Below, one piece after another: positions 12,143 to 22,046 of a stretch of DNA of 64,000 nt. The translations under genes were made by a program, and so were the position numbers. Each line of letters opens with the position of its first letter. The stretch's first letter is position 1. Source of the stretch: Diphasiastrum complanatum (Eukaryota > Streptophyta > Lycopodiopsida > Lycopodiales > Lycopodiaceae). Where the stretch lies: NCBI GenBank assembly GCA_029204225.1, contig CM055101.1:57398920-57462919 (forward strand), read 5' to 3'. Under the pieces are notes generated by a model. That model was not told where the DNA came from and did no database searches. It saw nothing but the letters and a program-made list of their open reading frames with translations.

Positions 12143-12498
12143 TGTTACGAGCTCGTAACCAGTGCCGAACCCTAGAGAACACAGATAGGTCAGATACCAC
12201 AGTCAGGGTCGTGTCCAGCGTACATGACCAACAGGGCAAGACAGTGTGAGTAGTGTGCCCCAGCACGGTCCATAGCCATGGCGGGCCTAACACAGCCTAG
12301 GGACCCTGTCAGCAGGATAGGGCCCCCAGTTGGGTCCCGACGTGCAGTCGACCACGTCAGTGCCACGTGGCCGACACTTGGCAGTTGCATGCTACCAGTC
12401 CTCACAATGGGCTAGGAGGGGCTTACTCTATCAGGGAGTAGGCAAGGTTGGGTGGATCAGTTAGTGTTTGCCCTACTGTGGTGTTAGGATCTATTACA
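12143..12498 (+). repeat. Chromovirus LTR (right, 356 bp)
   Basis: Plus-oriented complete LTR, TGTTACGAGC...CTATTACA, followed by the target duplication AGAAT. Its reverse complement matches the left LTR with only scattered differences, such as the variants around 12,355 and 12,407. No primer-binding site follows it, so it terminates the insertion rather than starting an element. Confidence 0.93.
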
Positions 12499-12503
12499 AG
12501 AAT

Positions 12504-13700
12504 CTAGTAAAATGATACCTTTTGTCATATTGTCACGACTCCAGGTGATTATTTGTTCTGTTGGCTTACCTCAATTTTTGGTTTCACCAGTCTGAAATCT
12601 CAACTCTCTGGATTTCCAATGAACACTTGCGTTTGATTGATAAAGCCAGGGCCATCCAATTAGCACAGAATAAGATGACAAACCAAGTGGTCTGATAACT
12701 ATGAAATTCATTGTGAAAGGCTTGGCTTGAATGTAAACAGTGACATCCTTCAATTTTCCACTAGGTTTTCGTCACGTCGAATCAGCTAACTTGATATTTT
12801 GCTATGTTGGTTGAATGTCAGTCAGCCCAAAGCATGAGCTGTGTCTTCTGTTATTATGTTCGCGTTGGAACCAGAGTCTATTGGCACTTTTTCAGTCAGA
12901 CATCCCGCAATGGTAACATCAATTTCAGGTGCACCGAGATCACCTAAATCAATAGATAAAATACCAACATCTGGCAAAAAAACTTTTTTCTTCTTTTTAG
13001 GGGCAGAAAGACCTTTCAGTTGCTTTATGTAATAAGTGTTATCTGCCAACAGCTGCTCAAAAGTGATGTTTGGATGAAGAGATCCAATATCAATCACTAT
13101 GTCATAGTCCTTCGTCTTCGATTTCGAGATTGGCTTGTCAATAACAGCACTAGACAATTTAGTCTTCATGATTTCGTCGTCCTCTTCTCTAAACGTGACC
13201 ACCTTCTTCTTCAGCAGCTGACTGAAGTTTAGAGTTGATAATTTCTTTTGCTTCTGTTGAGATATCTTTTGCAAATAATTTTGCAGCATCGTGGTCATAG
13301 TCGGGATCATCTTTAAGATCTTCTTTAGTGATAGATTTGTTCGTTGACTTGCTAGAAGATTTCTTCTTTGAGGATTTTCTGTATTTCGTTGAAGATTTAT
13401 GTTCGGGTTTCAAGAAGCCTTTGTTTCTTGTTGTGACTTTAAATATCTTCTCTACGTCACTTGGCCAGGACTGGTCATCTATCTTCGCCAATTTTCCTTT
13501 AACAATATCAATCATCTGCACAACAACATCAGTTGAAGCTTTTGCTTTTGAGTCTGCAGCAGCTGGCGTTGCTACATACTGATATTTGGGTTGTGGTTTC
13601 TGCGGTTGAGGGCAGTCAGGATACTTATTTCCAGGCTCCCTACAGTTCGAGCATAACGGTACATAACCAATCGACTTTCACGGTTGAGGAAAGAAGGAGA
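12504..13700 (-). pseudogene. Old Ty3/gypsy gag zinc knuckle and protease, 5' half of the split element
   Basis: Minus-strand pieces in order are as follows. A degraded zinc knuckle (CSNCREPGNKYPDC, 13,653-13,612) has the His replaced by Asn. A Lys/Ser-rich linker follows at 13,521-13,189. An aspartic protease start with the DSGSNANII active-site motif lies near 12,870, and a protease C-terminal segment (SSYSVLIGWPWLYQ) near 12,660. Frames are broken between the pieces. Across the chromovirus the next coding block is the RT at 6,650-5,822. The bases on both sides of the insertion read as one frame once the 5-bp duplication is removed, so both belong to one element. Confidence 0.85.
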
Positions 13701-14330
13701 AAAATGTCGTGGCTCTCTGTAGTTGTAACGGTTGCAGTTTGAGACTTTGTTGGTCCAACGAATTCAGGAGGATTATGTCTTCTTGGTGCAAACTTTGGTC
13801 TATCCTACTTGGCTGATGCTACAGGAGCTTGAACATAGTTAGTAGTCACATCATTCTGAAAAATAAAAAGTACCTCCTAGGCAGAATCTTCAATATACTT
13901 GACATTCACAGTGATGTAGTCTTCCTTAGTATGTCCAAAAGTTCCACATTTTGTAGTGCAACCAGGTCCCAATTTGTGCAGCCAAGCGTATATTTGTTGT
14001 TGCCAAGTGCTCATTTACTGCTAATTTGTTGCAGTCAGGAGCGTAGCATTGGTGGCAGGCCAACCCGAGGAGCCCGAAAACCCTCTCTGAGGAGGTGCGT
14101 GGCCATATCAACCCAGCGGCCGGTTTTGTCAAGAAGGCTGAAAATCGACTGGCAAGCAATGTTGAAAATGGAACAACCCGGCCCGTTTTTGGCATCAAGA
14201 ACGGCCAGGTTTTGCACATGCAAAGAAGCCCTAATGCAAAAAAAAACTCTGAAAAGGTACAAAAATGCCCATAATTACTTATGCTAGTATTGAATATGGA
14301 TCATATATCAACTTGGACTCTTCACAAAAA
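13701..14330. other. Gag remnant and unidentified shared segment
   Basis: 13,700-13,990 is probably decayed gag of the old gypsy. From about 14,120 to 14,290 the plus strand ('gtcaagaaggctgaaaatcg', then 'ggcatcaagaacggccaggt') recurs at 49,200-49,330 just upstream of the sHSP pseudogene, and its tail recurs at 29,740-29,790 upstream of the intact sHSP. The plus frame can be read as a short peptide (KKAENRLASNVENGTTRP), but I do not recognise a family. Confidence 0.5.
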
Positions 14331-16680
14331 AACAAGCTAGCAAGCTTTGACCTATAAGTCAAGTGGTCTCTCTTGCCATAGCATCCAACTCACCATCAAG
14401 GCATTCTGATCATGGATTACTAAGTTCCATAGCACAGCACATATCCTGCTTGCTGCTTCTTGTTACCAATTTTCCACTTTGGCTTATCTAGTTGACCTTA
14501 CCATTGACATCCTTCACCTTGTGACCACCATCATTGCATTGTCACCAATGCCAATAACAAGCTAGTGTAAATGTCTCTCCAATTGTGACATTTCTTTGCA
14601 AAAACATGTGAAGCAACCACAACCACCGAATCTGACAATGTCATTGTCGATTCTCACCTTGAGATGCCGCTCCAATTGTCCCTGACCTTGGTATGTTCTA
14701 AGTTTCGAAAAGTTGAATTAGAAACAACATGCCATTTTGCCATATTCACTAGCATAACTTGGCATAATTCCCGGATCTCATTTGTGATTGGTTTCCCTCT
14801 CTCAATTCTTGCCAATCAAGAGTTCCACGATGCCTCATTGCAACTTTATCGCATTTACTAGCTTTCTCCAATGCAATTTTGCCCTTTCTGCTCTTCCTCA
14901 CAATATACTATGCTTATGCTCTTCAAAACCGCATTAGAGAAAATATGGGCCCAAAGAGGGCCCTATAAGAAATGCCATGTAGGAGAGAGAAAAATAACTA
15001 TAAAGTAGTTATAATATCATTTTCTAACTCCTTTACGCATCTGCCTGCACTACTTTCCATGTAAATGAATGCACCTTAGTTTAGTCACATCAAACTTCAC
15101 TGGTATTTAACCACAGTTAAAATATAATTTTTCAAAATGCTGAAATATTCCCTCCCAATAGTTGGGAACACTCAAAAATTTGATATACAACATGGCGGGA
15201 CTAGCACAAAAAACAGCTATATACTACAACTTTTCCAATGGTCTTATAGAAGAATCCAAATTCGTCATAATGCAAAATTGACGGATTATAAAAAATTTCA
15301 AAAAACATGCAAATAAAAAACATGCAAATTTATACAAGTCAGCTATTTCTTCCTTTTGAAGAAATCATGTCCTTCAGACCCAAATTCACCAGTCAGGTCC
15401 AATTTGAATTTCAGGGTGAAGATTCCTTATGAAATAAGAGCCTCATTTGCCCTTCAAATCTCTTCAAAGCCTCTTCAAAGTTCATCTAATGGCTCTTTAG
15501 GATCTTGTGGCCCACATTGCTCACAATCTTCACCGTGGATTCACCTCTTCATTGATCGGATGGCTGTCAGAGATCTACAATGCTGATCTAGAGCCCTGGG
15601 TCCGCGGCTCCCTTCAATACACTATGGGCCTCATTCATGTGGGAAACGCGACACCTCTCAGGTCTCCTCTCTCCTTCTCTGTTCTCTTTGAAGCTTTTAA
15701 AGCTCCCTTAGCTATGGTTGTCTGCTTGCTGGAATCCAATCCAGACGCTTCCCTCCTCCACGGCCAGCCGTGGCCTCTTGGCTGCTAGATCACCCTCCTA
15801 TTGCACCCAGTTGTGGATGTTTACAACTCCCAAATTGATATTCAATAGCCCGAGATCCGTGGGTTCTTCCCCTAGCTGCATCTTTCCATCACAGCTTCAC
15901 AGATTGAATACTCTTTGATGGGAGCATGACTGACCACGGCCACCTAGCCTCCTATTAGCAGTATTAGGACGCCTAGCTGTAAGTATTTATAGACTTGAAA
16001 ATGATCTTCTACAGTGGAAGACCATCATTTTTCACCTGTAAACCCTAGCTACCTTTTTGGCTACCTCAGAGAACTGAAAATCATTCTTTCATGGCTTCAT
16101 GGCTGACTTGGCTTCTTGTAGTCATCATCTTTGTACCAGGTGCCCTACTGTAGCTTCTTACAGATCCAAAAACACCTTCCTATAGAGAAAGATCCAAGCT
16201 TCTTGCTCTGTAAACTCCGGTCTGCAAAGACTAGACTTTGTTGCATATATTTGGAAATCCCTTCCATTCAATTATTGAGAATTGAATCTCCACAGCTACC
16301 CCGGCTGTCCAGCAACTTGTCCCAATTCTTGTTTACAACAAACGGCTCCACAATTCACTAAGAATTGCCTCCGTTATAAGCACTTTTTTGTCAACTACTT
16401 CATAGCCTGCTTGCTATGAAATTTTCTTTTACTTTGATTCTACTAATTGGCTTTGTAGGTAGGTCTTCAAAAAATGGAAATTAATTTGTTGGAGTTGTAA
16501 TTGTGATTTATTTTTCATAACAACTCTTTTTGCCTAATGCTTAATTCATTCAAAGGGCACAATAAAAAATCAAAAAGTTGATATTCCAATAGACTCATAA
16601 TTTTATAAGCTCTATTTTTGTGTAGAAACTTAGTTTGAAAATTGCAGTTAACAATCATAGACATAAATTATTATCTAGCT
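14331..16680. other. No gene recognised
   Basis: No open frame resembles a known protein. The stretch 15,350-16,380 shares words and composition with 57,280-58,330 ('ggtccaatttg', 'agagaaagatcca', 'cctgtaaaccct'). It may be internal sequence of the same non-coding retroelement family seen at 55.0-58.6 kb. That link is weak. Confidence 0.4.
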
Positions 16681-16689
16681 TCAAGAGCC

Positions 16690-17320
16690 AAGTTGGAGAC
16701 TTAGAAAGTCACGGTACCATAGTGATACAAGATTATGAAGAATTTCTTGATTTTCATGTTTTGAATTCAGCACATATGGATATGATTTTAGGCTATGAAT
16801 AGTTATTTGGGAAATCTCCTTATATTGATTTTAAAAAACATGTGCTCTCACAAAGAGGGGAATAGAGTATTTACACTTTTTGGTAACATAATTACATCCA
16901 TTTGGAATGGTTTTTATGGCATATGTAAAGGAAAATTCTGATATTTCACAATATGATGTTTATTCTTTATTTGTCATGTCCATTTTGGATATTTTCTTAT
17001 ATGTATCTAAATAATTGTAAAAAATTTAAGTTCCTACTTCAATGAATCTAGATATGGAACAAACAGAAATCAATGCAATCATAAATGAATTTCAAGATTT
17101 ATTTCGAACAGAAGTACCTCGTGGTTTATCATCTTCTAGGTCAATAGACCACATGATAAAGTTAATTTCAGGTGAGTAAACTATCTTTAGACAATTATAT
17201 TAGTTTTCTTAGATAGAGGAGATATAGATTACTAATTAGATAAAAAATCATCTTAAAATGGGACACATACAACCTGATAAGTTGTTATGCTTGTTGTCAA
17301 CAAACACATTTGTAATGTAT
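16690..17320 (+). pseudogene. Ty3/gypsy protease-RT fragment
   Basis: Plus-strand frames show a protease C-terminus (LNSAHMDMILGYE followed by LFGKSP, about 16,760-16,830). Further down is the pre-RT segment MEQTEINAIINEFQDLF (17,052 on) leading to EVPRGLSSSRSIDHMIKLI. A degraded RT start (KNHLKMGHIQPDKL) lies near 17,250. Several stops and frameshifts are present. The fragment stops near 17,300. Confidence 0.75.
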
Positions 17321-17386
17321 TATTTACTATGAACAATAATAAACATGAATTTATTACACTTCATTAAAAACAATAAAAAATACATA

Positions 17387-17960
17387 TTATTTTAGAACAA
17401 TTTTGTAAAAGTGCTTTGCATAGGAGAAGGCGCCCCTTGAGAGATGTTGACCGCATCTAGTCAACATGTTTATGGAAAATACAATCATTTTACATGTAAA
17501 CAACCTGTTTATGAAGTATTTATTGATATCAATATAGATTCTTACAATCAGGTTGTGTCCATAGTTTAATATTGGAATACAATTTTCTATATAGATAAAA
17601 AGAGATGATGATTGGAATGTATTTGTTGATAGTGAATCTCCATAAGTTGTTGAGATGATGATTTGAATGTATTTGTTGATAGTGTTCTTCCATAAGTTGG
17701 ATTGTTTCGCCAATATCTCTACATTTGATCTTGAGCTCATGTCTTTCACGTACCTGCATAAAACTAATACAAACTGACTTACAATAAGTACAGAGATTGT
17801 ATTAGAAAGTTTTGATTGAAACTATTCATAAAGAATCATCGAGCTCCTCTTGGGTAATCATCACTTTTGGTGAAGAAACCTTATGAGGAGCTGGATGAAT
17901 AACACGAGGAGGAGGGGGTGATTCTCAATCTGAATCAGATTCTCCAGCATCTGATTCAAA
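17387..17960 (-). pseudogene. P1 terminal exon joined to an acidic ORF remnant (module copy 1)
   Basis: The minus strand encodes VRERHELKIKCRDIGETI (from about 17,755) after a plausible acceptor 'ttttatgcag'. This exon recurs on the plus strand at about 37,409 and 60,110. Upstream (17,955-17,830) is the part of the acidic ORF seen at 39,193 and 43,404, ending in KVMITQEELD. The two are fused at about 17,830 by a deletion relative to the longer copies. Function is unknown. Confidence 0.55.
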
Positions 17961-18122
17961 GCTCAGAACGATGTGACATCTCTTGGTAGGGATAACTCAA
18001 GGAGGAAGAGAAGCAGCTGGCCTTTGAAATCCAACTGTCTGGGAACATGCTGCTTCCTTTTCCTCCTAGAGGTAGTGGGCAAGTTTCTTCTATCCAGAGG
18101 TAGGTCTCTGGAGGTGCTGGCG

Positions 18123-18510
18123 TTATCCACATACAAACCAGAATAACGGTCCCAAAGTCTTCTGAGAATGACAGAAATCTTTTGGCATGATGGTGACATG
18201 CTTACCATGCACTACCAAAATACAAGTATCCTCAAAAAAACTAGGCAAAAAAGTCTTCTATAGCACCCTGTAAGGCCTGCATGGCTGTCACGGCAAAACG
18301 AACATCTAGCCCAAGTGACAGAGTGACATTCTTGACAGATCAGCCGAAAGGAGCCTTAGGGATCAACAGTTCAATTGATCTCTAGAGTTTTCTAATCTTC
18401 CTTAGCCAGACCTGTTTTTTGCCACATCTACGGCTAGTACCAGGGGGAACACGGACATGGGATGGCTGTACAGTGGTTATGGCATGGGCAGTAGATTTGG
18501 TCCTAGCCAT
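18123..18510 (-). pseudogene. Histone H3-like gene, copy 1 (full length, decayed)
   Basis: Minus-strand frame of 128 codons from the ATG at 18,510. It starts MARTKSTA, like the histone H3 tail MARTKQTA. It then has LRKIRKL (H3 αN helix), SIELLIPKAPF (H3 helix 1; the LLIP-APF form resembles plant CENH3), DVRFAVTAMQALQGA (loop 1 and helix 2) and FFEDTC...H-K-VTIMPKD (loop 2 and helix 3). Loop 1 has the canonical H3 length, with no CENH3-type insertion. The tail is shorter than in H3 and most modifiable lysines are absent. The C-terminus ends LFWFVCG instead of the H3 RRIRGERA type. Decay: three in-frame stops (two likely from CAG, one likely from CGA) and one extra A in the poly-A run near 18,234. 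Copies 2 and 3 lack the N-terminal half. I see the H3 fold signature directly; function and origin are inference. Confidence 0.82.
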
Positions 18511-18599
18511 CATTCTTAGAATTAAAAAAAGTAGATTAGAAAAAAAAATATTGAATCCAAGCATAGGGAATGAAAACAAAAAAATTTGCGATCAGAAGG

Positions 18600-18975
18600 T
18601 GCTTGAGATCGATACCAGAACTGAATATCGGTTTTGAGCACAAGATTGATAGAGAATATGTGCTAGAAAGAGAATTGCGCTCGAAAGTGATATTGAAATC
18701 ACAGCAGTATTGGTCTCGAGTGCACAGTGAGAAGGTAGAGTATTTTGCGAAGAAAGGGCGCACTTGAAAGCAATATTGGGAGCGAAAACCAAAATTTTTG
18801 CAATGAAAATTCCAAGGGTGCATATATAGGAAATTTTTGCCACATGTGAAAAAAAATGGACGATGACACATGTCGACATCTAACTGGTCCACGTGGATTG
18901 TCCGTACTGATAATGATGACTCAAATATGAGGCCACGTGGGTCGGGACTCGTGCGCGAGTCAAATTTTGACACGT
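18600..18975 (-). promoter_or_regulatory. Promoter region of H3-like copy 1
   Basis: TATA box CCTATATATG on the minus strand at 18,830-18,821, about 310 bp upstream of the H3-like ATG. ACGT-core motifs lie upstream (ccacgtgg near 18,889 and 18,933). The same block is found upstream of copies 2 and 3. Here the homology stops at 'tgcacg' near 18,988, so the divergent P2 side is missing and gypsy sequence takes its place. Confidence 0.6.
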
Positions 18976-18979
18976 TTCA

Positions 18980-19250
18980 TTTTGCACGAAAAACATGTGC
19001 TTCACAAAGAGGGGGATAGAGTATTTACACTTTTTGGTAACAAATACATACATCCATTTGGAATGGTTTCTATACCATATGTAAAGGAAAATTTTGATAT
19101 TTCACAATATGATGTTAATTTTTTGTTTGCCATGTCCATTTTGGATATTTTCTTATATGTATCTAAATAATTGTAGAAAATTTAAGTTCTTAATTCAGTG
19201 AATCTAGATACATAACACATAGAAATAAATACAATCATAAATGAATTTCA
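18980..19250 (+). pseudogene. Second gypsy protease-RT spacer fragment
   Basis: A near copy of 16,835-17,090 ('acatgtgcttcacaaagagg' onward). It reads with breaks as RVFTLFGNKYIHPFGMVSIPY. It ends where the CACTA-like terminus begins at 19,257. Confidence 0.75.
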
Positions 19251-19256
19251 AGATGC

Positions 19257-19610
19257 ACTACAACATTCTGGAGGATTTCCAACCCTATTACCGAGGCTTT
19301 TATGAAGATTTTTTTTTTTTTTTAAAAAAAGACCGCAACCACTCGGTATACACCCTGAAGTATACCTCGAAACAAGATCCTCGATAATTCCCTCGTAATC
19401 GAGGCTTCTTCACCTCGTTTTTTGTTGTTTATAGAACGGGTATACCGAGGGGTATAGCAAGTGTCCTCAGTATATCCCTCCCAAAAAAGCGATTGGTGAC
19501 ATGTCATTTCCGAGGGATATACCGAGGGCCATCCCTTGGTATATCTCTATCAAAAGTTCATCCTAAACTGAGGGTTATTCCGAGGGTAAAAAATCAAAAA
19601 AAAAAAAAGT
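19257..19610. mobile_element. CACTA-type terminus with subterminal repeats
   Basis: It begins CACTACAACATTCTGG, the classic CACTA terminal inverted-repeat start. It is followed by many short direct and inverted copies of 'cctcggtata/tataccgagg', as expected for transposase-binding subterminal repeats. The matching opposite terminus was not found. Similar 'gcctcgg...ccctcggtatac' words appear at 28,780-28,880, which may be the other, degraded end of an approximately 9.5-kb element. Confidence 0.7.
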
Positions 19611-19613
19611 TAC

Positions 19614-19649
19614 GGCAGAATGGAGCCAATTTACTGGCTCCATTCTGCC
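19614..19649. repeat. Perfect 15-bp hairpin
   Basis: Stem GGCAGAATGGAGCCA, 6-base loop ATTTAC, then the exact complement. It lies just inside the CACTA subterminal region, after an A-rich tract. Confidence 0.9.
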
Positions 19650-20042
19650 CTAAAAATGGACTTTATTCGACCCCAGGAGTCTTTTGTTCATTATTGTCAA
19701 TAAAAAAATTTGCAAAATTTATTTGAGTTACATTTCAGGCACTGAAAAATTGATGAAAGAAACTTAAATTCATACATAAATGTTCCAGGTACAAAGATAT
19801 GTTACGACCACTTTACGACAGATTTCTGCATGAACCGACAAATCGGAGATTGTAATTTAATTTAAACAAATTCACATATAAAATTTGAATTATGACCAAA
19901 ACAAGTTCAACTTATGGGTGAGGAGACTTACGAAATGGGCATGAAAAGAACCTTGGCCACCATTGCCCAGGTGTGAGGGCCCTACCATCTCCATTCGCTT
20001 CTTAGTTGCCTCTCTTTGTTGCTTGAAACTATCTGGATTTTC

Positions 20043-21239
20043 TCAAAATTCTTTCTTTGCAAACTTCCAATCATCCTTGTGCATGTTGTATGGCCTAGAT
20101 TTGCCAACTCTCACTACATCTCGGATCTTTGATTTGTGGTGGCTCATCACGCTTCCCATGCATTGTCCCATCCATATTCGTTCAAATTCCAAATCAGGGG
20201 AGGGGACTGGAAATTCTCTATACAACTGGTCAATGACATGATTCTTTTCCTCATCACTTTGTTTGCACCAGTCCTTGAAAATGTCCCTGTTGAAGACCAC
20301 ATGTGTGAGTTGCCTCATGCGAGTGATGACGCGACCACCGCGGTCATCCTCCACTATGTGCTTTTTTGCATATGTCATAGGATGGCAAGACGTCAGCTGA
20401 CAGAGAGGTGGCAAAGGGAGTTTCAAGAGGAGTGATGGAGTTGACTACAACAGGAATTATTCGGGGAGGAGTTTGAAGACGATCACTAGAAGAGTGGGGA
20501 GGGCTATGAAGAGGAGAAGTTTTGGGAGGAGTTTGGGCAGGAGTGTAACCAACAGGGGTTTGAATGGGAGAAAAAATGGGTGGAGTGGTCTGGCAAGAGG
20601 GATCACGGTGCCATGGAGACCCCATAGGAGGCATTGGTACCGAACAAGAAGAAATGTGAGGATAGAGTGTGGATGTACCGGGATAATCAAGTGTGACAGA
20701 TGTAGGAGTCAAAGTATCACGCGCCATCCGCATTGCTTCTTGAGTTAGGTTTCTCGAAGTAACGAAGACCTATGATGAGGCCTGCTAGATGGATGTGCTG
20801 GACTAGAGGCCGCATGAAGCACGACATCATTGGCGTCACTGCCACAACAGGAGCCACCACTAAGGCGACTCCTCCTACGATCGCTCTTTTCCCTGCCAAA
20901 ATGTCGGGAAGAGGCACTTGCATTAGAGTGCACGGGGGAGGGACTCCCATCGGATAGATCCTCGTGGAAGGGGGGAACACCTCGGTCGGAGGGTTGTGGG
21001 GACTGGATCTCCTTAGAACGAGATGATGTGGACAACCTACCTCAACTCCGTGCATTCCAACAAGCCCGTAGTCTCTCCATAATCCAGCCTGCATGCGAGG
21101 GAGACATCCCATCCATATAACTGAGGACCTCGTCGTCACTCATGGATGAAAAAGGGGACGACCCACGACTGCGGCTAGATCCGTGACTTGGAGATGTGTC
21201 ATGAGACATTGGGGACACGTTTTGGAATAATCTCTGCAA
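20043..21239 (-). pseudogene. CACTA second ORF, Transposase_24-like, copy A
   Basis: The minus-strand start at about 21,213 (MSHDTSPSHGSS...) leads to MSDDEVLSYMDGMSPSHAGW and RLRACW. It continues through Ser/Pro-rich spacer frames to 20,426-20,043. There the text FKDWCKQSDEEKNHVIDQ and KSKIRDVVRVGKSRPYNMH resembles the plant transposase (Ptta/En/Spm, Transposase_24) domain. The frame breaks at least twice in the spacer. The protein would be the DNA-binding accessory factor of a CACTA element. The copy at 22.0-23.2 kb lies in the same orientation 1.9 kb away. Confidence 0.68.
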
Positions 21240-22046
21240 GCAATAAGATATATTTTCAGAACATTCAACAATGTAGAGTTAATTAGTGCAAGAAATAAAT
21301 TCAAATGAATGAGTTAAGGGTCTAGGGTAGAACAAAAAAAGTGATTCTATGCATTCAACCATAATTGAATATATTATAGTACACCACAACAATCACACGT
21401 TAACCACAATAATTACACTTTATAATCAATAAATTAAACATTTCTACATGGTTTTAGGGCCAAATACATTTCAATTACATGATTAGTCAAGGTTCAAGAT
21501 TAAATAGAAAAAACTAGCTGCATCGAAAGATGGCTGGCAAATGTATAATTAAAAACGATAGATGTAAAAAACATGTACACAAGCATCTGTAAACATGGAA
21601 AGGCTAGCTATAGAGCCAAAACACTAGCTAGACCTATCATAATCCTCCTCATCATCTTCGTCATGTGGACCTTGTTGTTTCTGCACACGCAAGACACATA
21701 TATTAGTCTTTCGAAAAATTGTATGGGAGTCAGAGAGCATAACAAGTTTAAAAAACATAAAATGGATTTTATGTCGTACATGAGGAGCTGCATCCCAGTT
21801 TATACGCACGCCCTACCTCTCCAATAACTCGAGTACTGTCTGCGTACCGTGGGAATACGCAAACATATACTCGTCATGTGTGGGAGAACGCCCCACGGCG
21901 GACTGCTGCACAAACACTCCAAATTTCGATCATATAAAGAGAGCATTTTATTCCAACATGTCCTCTGAAAAACTCCCAAGAGCAAAAAAAGAAAAGAAAT
22001 AATCAATAGTCAAATATCACAAATGGGTATAGGATAGACTTACAAA
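21240..22046. other. Spacer between two CACTA ORF copies, no gene recognised
   Basis: AT-rich. It contains weak traces of coding-like sequence around 21,600-21,900, but there is no sustained family resemblance. Confidence 0.4.

Larger units (their letters stand above)
6695..12503. mobile_element. Chromovirus insertion with inverted LTRs and AGAAT target duplication
   Basis: AGAAT flanks the unit at 6,695-6,699 and 12,499-12,503. Between them lies a minus-oriented 356-bp LTR (6,700-7,055), PPT, pol and most of gag on the minus strand. Next come a plus-oriented gag N-terminus, a truncated plus LTR and a full plus 356-bp LTR (12,143-12,498). Both outer ends are therefore the U5 end of the LTR (TGTAATAG...CTATTACA), whereas a normal element has LTRs in direct orientation. 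The host frame of the older gypsy reads through the reconstructed target site, which shows a nested insertion. No primer-binding site is found next to any LTR. Confidence 0.85.

Noticed and set aside
14120-14290. Aquaporin-like 'GHINPA' text in the plus frame
   Set aside because: It is a single short match with no NPA spacing or membrane segments around it.
18123-18510. Calling the H3-like ORF a true CENH3
   Set aside because: The LLIP-APF wording is CENH3-like, but loop 1 has ordinary H3 length and the frame has stops, so only 'H3-like' is supported.
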